From positions 62,001 to 126,000 of the forward strand of contig JAYODU010000004.1 in assembly GCA_038106445.1 (NCBI GenBank): a DNA stretch of 64,000 bases, read 5' to 3'. The position numbers were made by a program, and so were the translations under genes. Origin of the DNA: Pseudemcibacter sp038106445 (GTDB lineage: Bacteria > Pseudomonadota > Alphaproteobacteria > Sphingomonadales > Emcibacteraceae). The stretch's first letter is position 1. Each line of letters opens with the position of its first letter. Positions 60,703 to 64,000 of the stretch are shown in pieces. The notes below the pieces were generated by a model, which did no database searches, had not been told where the DNA came from, and saw nothing but the letters and a program-made list of their open reading frames with translations.

Positions 60703-61629
60703 TTAGTGGTTCATCAATGCTGAAACATGTGCCTTGGCACATTCGCCGATTATTGAAAGATTATACCCGCCTTCCAAAGATGATACGATACGCCCTTTTG
60801 CATGGGTTTTTGCCACTTCCACTAACTCTCGGGTTGCATAGTAATAATCCTCTATGTCCAAATTAAGATCAGCAAGCGGATCAAAAGCATGGGCATCAAA
60901 CCCGGCTGAGATAATAATCAGATCAGGCTGAAATTCATTCAGTTCCAGAATTATTCTCTGATCAAACGATTTTCGAAATGCGTTACTGCCGCTTCCCGCT
61001 GCAAGCGGTACATTAACAATTACCCCCTTGCCACAATCATGAACATGGCCCGTCCCGGGATAAAGGGGTGATTGATGTGTTGAACCGTAAAAAAGCCCTT
61101 TGGTATTTGCCGCTACAGTTTGTGTTCCATTACCGTGGTGCACGTCAAAATCAACAATCGCCACACGATGGCAGAAATATTTATGGCGCGTATAAATTGC
61201 CCCGATCGCCACAGAATTAAAAAGGCAAAACCCCATGGCATGCCCCGGCTCTGCATGGTGACCGGGCGGACGCACGGCACAAAACGCATTATCCACGTCA
61301 CCTTTCATTACCAGATCAATGGCATCACACATGGCCCCAACCGCCCTGCGCGCTGCATTTTCCGACCCCGACGAAAGATAGGTATCACCGTCAACCATGG
61401 CGATGCCATCTATCGGGATTTTGTTTTTGATATTTTCTATGTGATCACGGCTATGTACCAGCAAAAGCTGCTCGTCGGTTGCAAGCGATGCATCAAGCCT
61501 CATTAATTTTTTAAATTCTTCGCCTTCGAGTGCCTGCAGAATTACACTGAGCCTTTCAATACATTCCGGGTGTCCCGGTGTTGAAACATGATCCAGACAA
61601 TCCTTATGTGTAATCAGTGCCGTTGTCAT
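60703..61629 (-). CDS. Histone-deacetylase/acetoin-utilisation family (HdaH-like) hydrolase
   Basis: 308 residues. The Zn-amidohydrolase core of class II-like bacterial HDACs is visible in RPPGHHAEPGHAMGFCLFNSVAIGA (charge-relay His), VAIVDFDVHHGNGTQ (Zn ligands Asp and His), and IISAGFDAHAFDPLADLNL. Such enzymes deacylate acetyl-lysine, polyamines or other amides. The pairing with xseB is common in alphaproteobacteria. Its start overlaps the acyl-CoA ligase end by four bases. Confidence 0.9.
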   Translation of the reverse strand: MTTALITHKDCLDHVSTPGHPECIERLSVILQALEGEEFKKLMRLDASLATDEQLLLVHSRDHIENIKNKIPIDGIAMVDGDTYLSSGSENAARRAVGAMCDAIDLVMKGDVDNAFCAVRPPGHHAEPGHAMGFCLFNSVAIGAIYTRHKYFCHRVAIVDFDVHHGNGTQTVAANTKGLFYGSTHQSPLYPGTGHVHDCGKGVIVNVPLAAGSGSNAFRKSFDQRIILELNEFQPDLIIISAGFDAHAFDPLADLNLDIEDYYYATRELVEVAKTHAKGRIVSSLEGGYNLSIIGECAKAHVSALMNH

Positions 61630-63323
61630 TTTGCTTCTTTTGCGGCTTGGTATTTTGCCTTTTCTTCAGCAATCAGTTCTTTTTTCGACAATTTACCCAC
61701 CAGTGTTTTGGGAAGTTCATCCCGAAATTCTATTTTTGATGGTCGCTCATGCTTGCCGATTTTCGGCTTGATAAATGCCATAAGTTCTTCTTCGGTAACT
61801 GGGTCGCCCGCCGCCCTTAATTTTACAAATGCTTTCGGCGTTTCACCAAGATAATCATCGGGAATTCCGATAACCGTCACTTCTTCGACTGATGGATGAT
61901 CGTTGATGGCTTCCTCTATCGTGCGTGGAAATACATTGAACCCCCCAACAAGGATCAGATCTTTGTCACGGTCCATGATGAATGTATAACCTTCATCATC
62001 CATATAGCCCACATCACCTGTTTTTAAAATATCACCTATCATAATGGCATCTGTCGCATCGGGCCTTTGCCAATATCCTTTCATGACCTGCGGGCCGCGA
62101 ATACATATTTCGCCGCGTTCACCGATTGGCATGATCTCCCCTTCAACGTCGCGGTTCATAATGAAAACTTCAGTCGCCGGAAGCGGAAGGCCAATTGATC
62201 CTGCCCGACTGCCAATTTCACCCATCGGACTTGCATGTGTTACGGGGGATGCTTCTGTAAGGCCGTATCCTTCCGTAATATCAAGTCCCCAACGGTTACG
62301 GTATTGCTGTCTTAAATCCACAGGAAGGGGCGCACCACCCGACATGGCCATTTTTATTTTTCCAATGCCAATTTTATCTGCATCTTTATGGTTTGCCAGT
62401 GCCGTAAACATGGTCGGCACACCCGAAAACAGGCTTATATTTTCCTTCATCATTAATTTCACGGCGTCTTCAAGTTCAAATTTGGGGACAACAACAATCC
62501 GCGCTCCGACCTTAAGCCCAAAACTAAGCACAACCGTAAGCGCAAAAATATGAAAAAATGGCAGGAACGCCGCTACATTTTCATTTCCGAATTCAAGATC
62601 AGGCGGCCAAACCAAAAGCTGGTTCATATTAATATAAAGGTTGGAATGTGTCAGCATTGCCCCTTTGGGTACCCCGGTTGTACCTCCTGTATATTGAAGC
62701 ACCGCTATATCATTATCCGGGTCAATATCGGAAGCTATGACAGACCCGTCATTTTCAAAAAGGGAATTATAATCCACATAGCTTTCGTCTTTGGATACTT
62801 TGGCAATGGCACTTGCTTTAAACAATTTGAACAGAAAATTCTTTGGAAACGGAAGTGTTTCCGAAAATTTGCATACAATCAGTTTTTCAAGCCGGCTGTT
62901 ATCAACAATTTTCTTCATTTTGGTATAAAGCGCATCAAGATCAAGTGTGACCATAATATCCGTTTGGGAATCTTCAACCTGATGCATAAGTTCGGATTCA
63001 GAATAAAGCGGGCTATAATTAACCACAGTACAGCCGATCTTAAGCGTCGCGAACATCATCACGACAAACTGCGGGCAATTGGGCAGAAAAAATCCAACTT
63101 TTATACCCTTCTTAACACCCATATCCTGAAGCGATTTTGCCGCCTGGTTTATTTGCTGTTGAAGCTCGCCGTAGGTCCATGTTTTTCCCATAAAATCCAG
63201 CGCAATGTTACCCGGTATTTTATCCGCTGTGCCATCAACAATCGTATGCAGGGGCTTTCCTTCAAATGTTTGGTCCCATTTTACATGGGGCGGATAATGA
63301 TCAAGCCATGGTCGTTGTGTCAT
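61626..63323 (-). CDS. Long-chain fatty-acid-CoA ligase (FadD-like)
   Basis: 565 residues, the usual size of FadD. The AMP-binding P-loop reads YTGGTTGVPKGAMLTHSNL, with MSGGAPLPVDLRQQY, the ITEGYGLTEASPV motif and GDVGYMDDEGYTFIMDRDKDLILVGGFNVFPRTIEEAI with the late lysine in PKTLVGKLSKKEL. It activates fatty acids to acyl-CoA for uptake or oxidation. The SDR follows upstream in the same direction after 9 bp, possibly sharing its substrate range. Confidence 0.9.
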   Translation of the reverse strand: MTQRPWLDHYPPHVKWDQTFEGKPLHTIVDGTADKIPGNIALDFMGKTWTYGELQQQINQAAKSLQDMGVKKGIKVGFFLPNCPQFVVMMFATLKIGCTVVNYSPLYSESELMHQVEDSQTDIMVTLDLDALYTKMKKIVDNSRLEKLIVCKFSETLPFPKNFLFKLFKASAIAKVSKDESYVDYNSLFENDGSVIASDIDPDNDIAVLQYTGGTTGVPKGAMLTHSNLYINMNQLLVWPPDLEFGNENVAAFLPFFHIFALTVVLSFGLKVGARIVVVPKFELEDAVKLMMKENISLFSGVPTMFTALANHKDADKIGIGKIKMAMSGGAPLPVDLRQQYRNRWGLDITEGYGLTEASPVTHASPMGEIGSRAGSIGLPLPATEVFIMNRDVEGEIMPIGERGEICIRGPQVMKGYWQRPDATDAIMIGDILKTGDVGYMDDEGYTFIMDRDKDLILVGGFNVFPRTIEEAINDHPSVEEVTVIGIPDDYLGETPKAFVKLRAAGDPVTEEELMAFIKPKIGKHERPSKIEFRDELPKTLVGKLSKKELIAEEKAKYQAAKEAK

Positions 63324-63332
63324 TTTCTTTTC

Positions 63333-64000
63333 TTAAACTGGATCAACAAAAAAATCGGGCAGTAGTGTTGCATTTGGATCTACGGCATAAGCGGACAAAT
63401 CCTTAATACCTTCGCTTGCCAGAACTTCATCATCAATATAAAAATTACTACTATGCACTTTCGCATCACGTGTCAGTATGATGTGCGCAGCGTCTGCCAT
63501 AATATCAGGTTTTCGGCTGCCGCGCATGGCAGTTTCCCCACCAAGCAGGTTTTTGATCGCCGCCGTTGCGATAGTTGTACGCGGCCATAGCGCATTGAAC
63601 GCAATCCCCTGTTTCTTAAATTCTTTGGCCATACCAAGCACACACATGCTCATCCCAAACTTTGCCATCGTATAGGCAACATGCGGGCCAAACCATTTTG
63701 CCTCCATATTCAGCGGCGGTGAAATATTAAGTACATGTGGGTTGTCTGACTTTAAAAGATGCGGAATACAGGCTTTTGAAACCATGAAGGTCCCGCGTGT
63801 ATTTACGCTGTGCATCAAATCATAACGCTTCATTTCAGTTTCCAGCGTCGGTGTAAGCGAAATGGCACTGGCATTATTGATCAGGATATCAATACCACCG
63901 AATTTATACACTGTCTTTGCCACGGCGTCGTTTACCATATCCTCATCACGGATATCGACCTGACAGGCAAGCCCCTGCCCGCCGGCTGCTTCTATTTCTT
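63333..64000 (-). CDS. Short-chain dehydrogenase (HSDL2-like), N-terminus beyond the window
   Basis: At least 222 residues are visible, from EIEAAGGQGLACQVDIRDEDM (strand and turn after the Rossmann start, which lies outside) to the stop at 63333. GGIDILINNASAISL, VNTRGTFMVSKACIPHLL, VAYTMAKFGMSMCVLGMA (Tyr-x3-Lys) and a C-terminal IDDEVLASEGIKDLSAYAVDP tail match the hydroxysteroid-dehydrogenase-like 2 group of SDRs, often next to fatty-acid genes. The catalytic serine position lies in NISPPLNM, which keeps Ser. The true start is not in view. Confidence 0.85.
   Translation of the reverse strand, partial: EIEAAGGQGLACQVDIRDEDMVNDAVAKTVYKFGGIDILINNASAISLTPTLETEMKRYDLMHSVNTRGTFMVSKACIPHLLKSDNPHVLNISPPLNMEAKWFGPHVAYTMAKFGMSMCVLGMAKEFKKQGIAFNALWPRTTIATAAIKNLLGGETAMRGSRKPDIMADAAHIILTRDAKVHSSNFYIDDEVLASEGIKDLSAYAVDPNATLLPDFFVDPV

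Overview
The window looks like a chromosomal segment of a marine-type, moderately AT-rich alphaproteobacterium. The best evidence for this is the run of housekeeping genes in its last third: pdxH, a dnaJ-like gene, a yihY-type gene, fabI and aroC on the plus strand, facing the block HDAC-like, xseB, ispA, dxs, tlyA, rlmD-like on the minus strand. Na+-coupled transporters, a secreted sulfatase and large secreted beta-propeller proteins fit a marine or saline heterotroph. The genus cannot be fixed from the sequence alone. No rRNA, tRNA, CRISPR array, insertion sequence or prophage was seen.

Region 1 (1-8.6 kb) is a catabolic cluster for an unidentified aromatic or heteroaromatic acid. It holds an FAD monooxygenase (cut by the window edge), three RraA/HMG-aldolase-fold proteins, a maleylacetate-reductase-like Fe-alcohol dehydrogenase, an orphan molybdenum-hydroxylase large subunit, a flavin reductase fused to a MarR domain, a LigB-type extradiol dioxygenase and a MarR regulator. 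A shared palindrome (TTATTATAATAA core) sits in both main promoter regions and is a good candidate for the regulator's operator.

Region 2 (8.6-21.3 kb) is a mixed accessory zone: a YaiI-like protein, a lipoprotein sulfatase divergent from a seven-heme cytochrome/TPR protein, a Na+:solute symporter, a D-amino-acid-dehydrogenase-like oxidase, a cytoplasmic reductive-dehalogenase-like protein coupled to a CvfB-like S1 protein, a damaged osmoprotectant ABC fusion, and a citrulline hydrolase plus ornithine cyclodeaminase pair.

Region 3 (21.4-32.6 kb) is one long plus-strand series behind a clear sigma-54-type promoter: HlyD-like adaptor, ABC ATPase, two FtsX/MacB-type permeases, a gamma-glutamyltransferase, a lipoprotein amidohydrolase and a short patatin-like protein.

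Region 4 (32.6-45.4 kb) carries an M20 carbamoyl-amino-acid-type hydrolase, a deletion scar joining a broken dsrE-like gene to a headless cysK-glutaredoxin gene, two NhaC-type antiporters, a small unknown protein, a 1040-residue secreted BNR/Vps10 protein, an MFS transporter, a ThrE-type exporter and a shredded Y-family DNA polymerase relic. Together with the osmoprotectant fusion these show local gene decay by internal deletion.

Region 5 (45.5-64 kb) is mostly housekeeping: nadA-nadC (no nadB here), a DMT transporter, an SDR, an ArsC/YffB-like protein, a CDF metal transporter, pdxH, a glycine-zipper lipoprotein, then the dnaJ-like/yihY-type/fabI/aroC series. It faces a long minus-strand operon running from an SDR and an acyl-CoA ligase through isoprenoid genes to two rRNA-methyltransferase-type genes.
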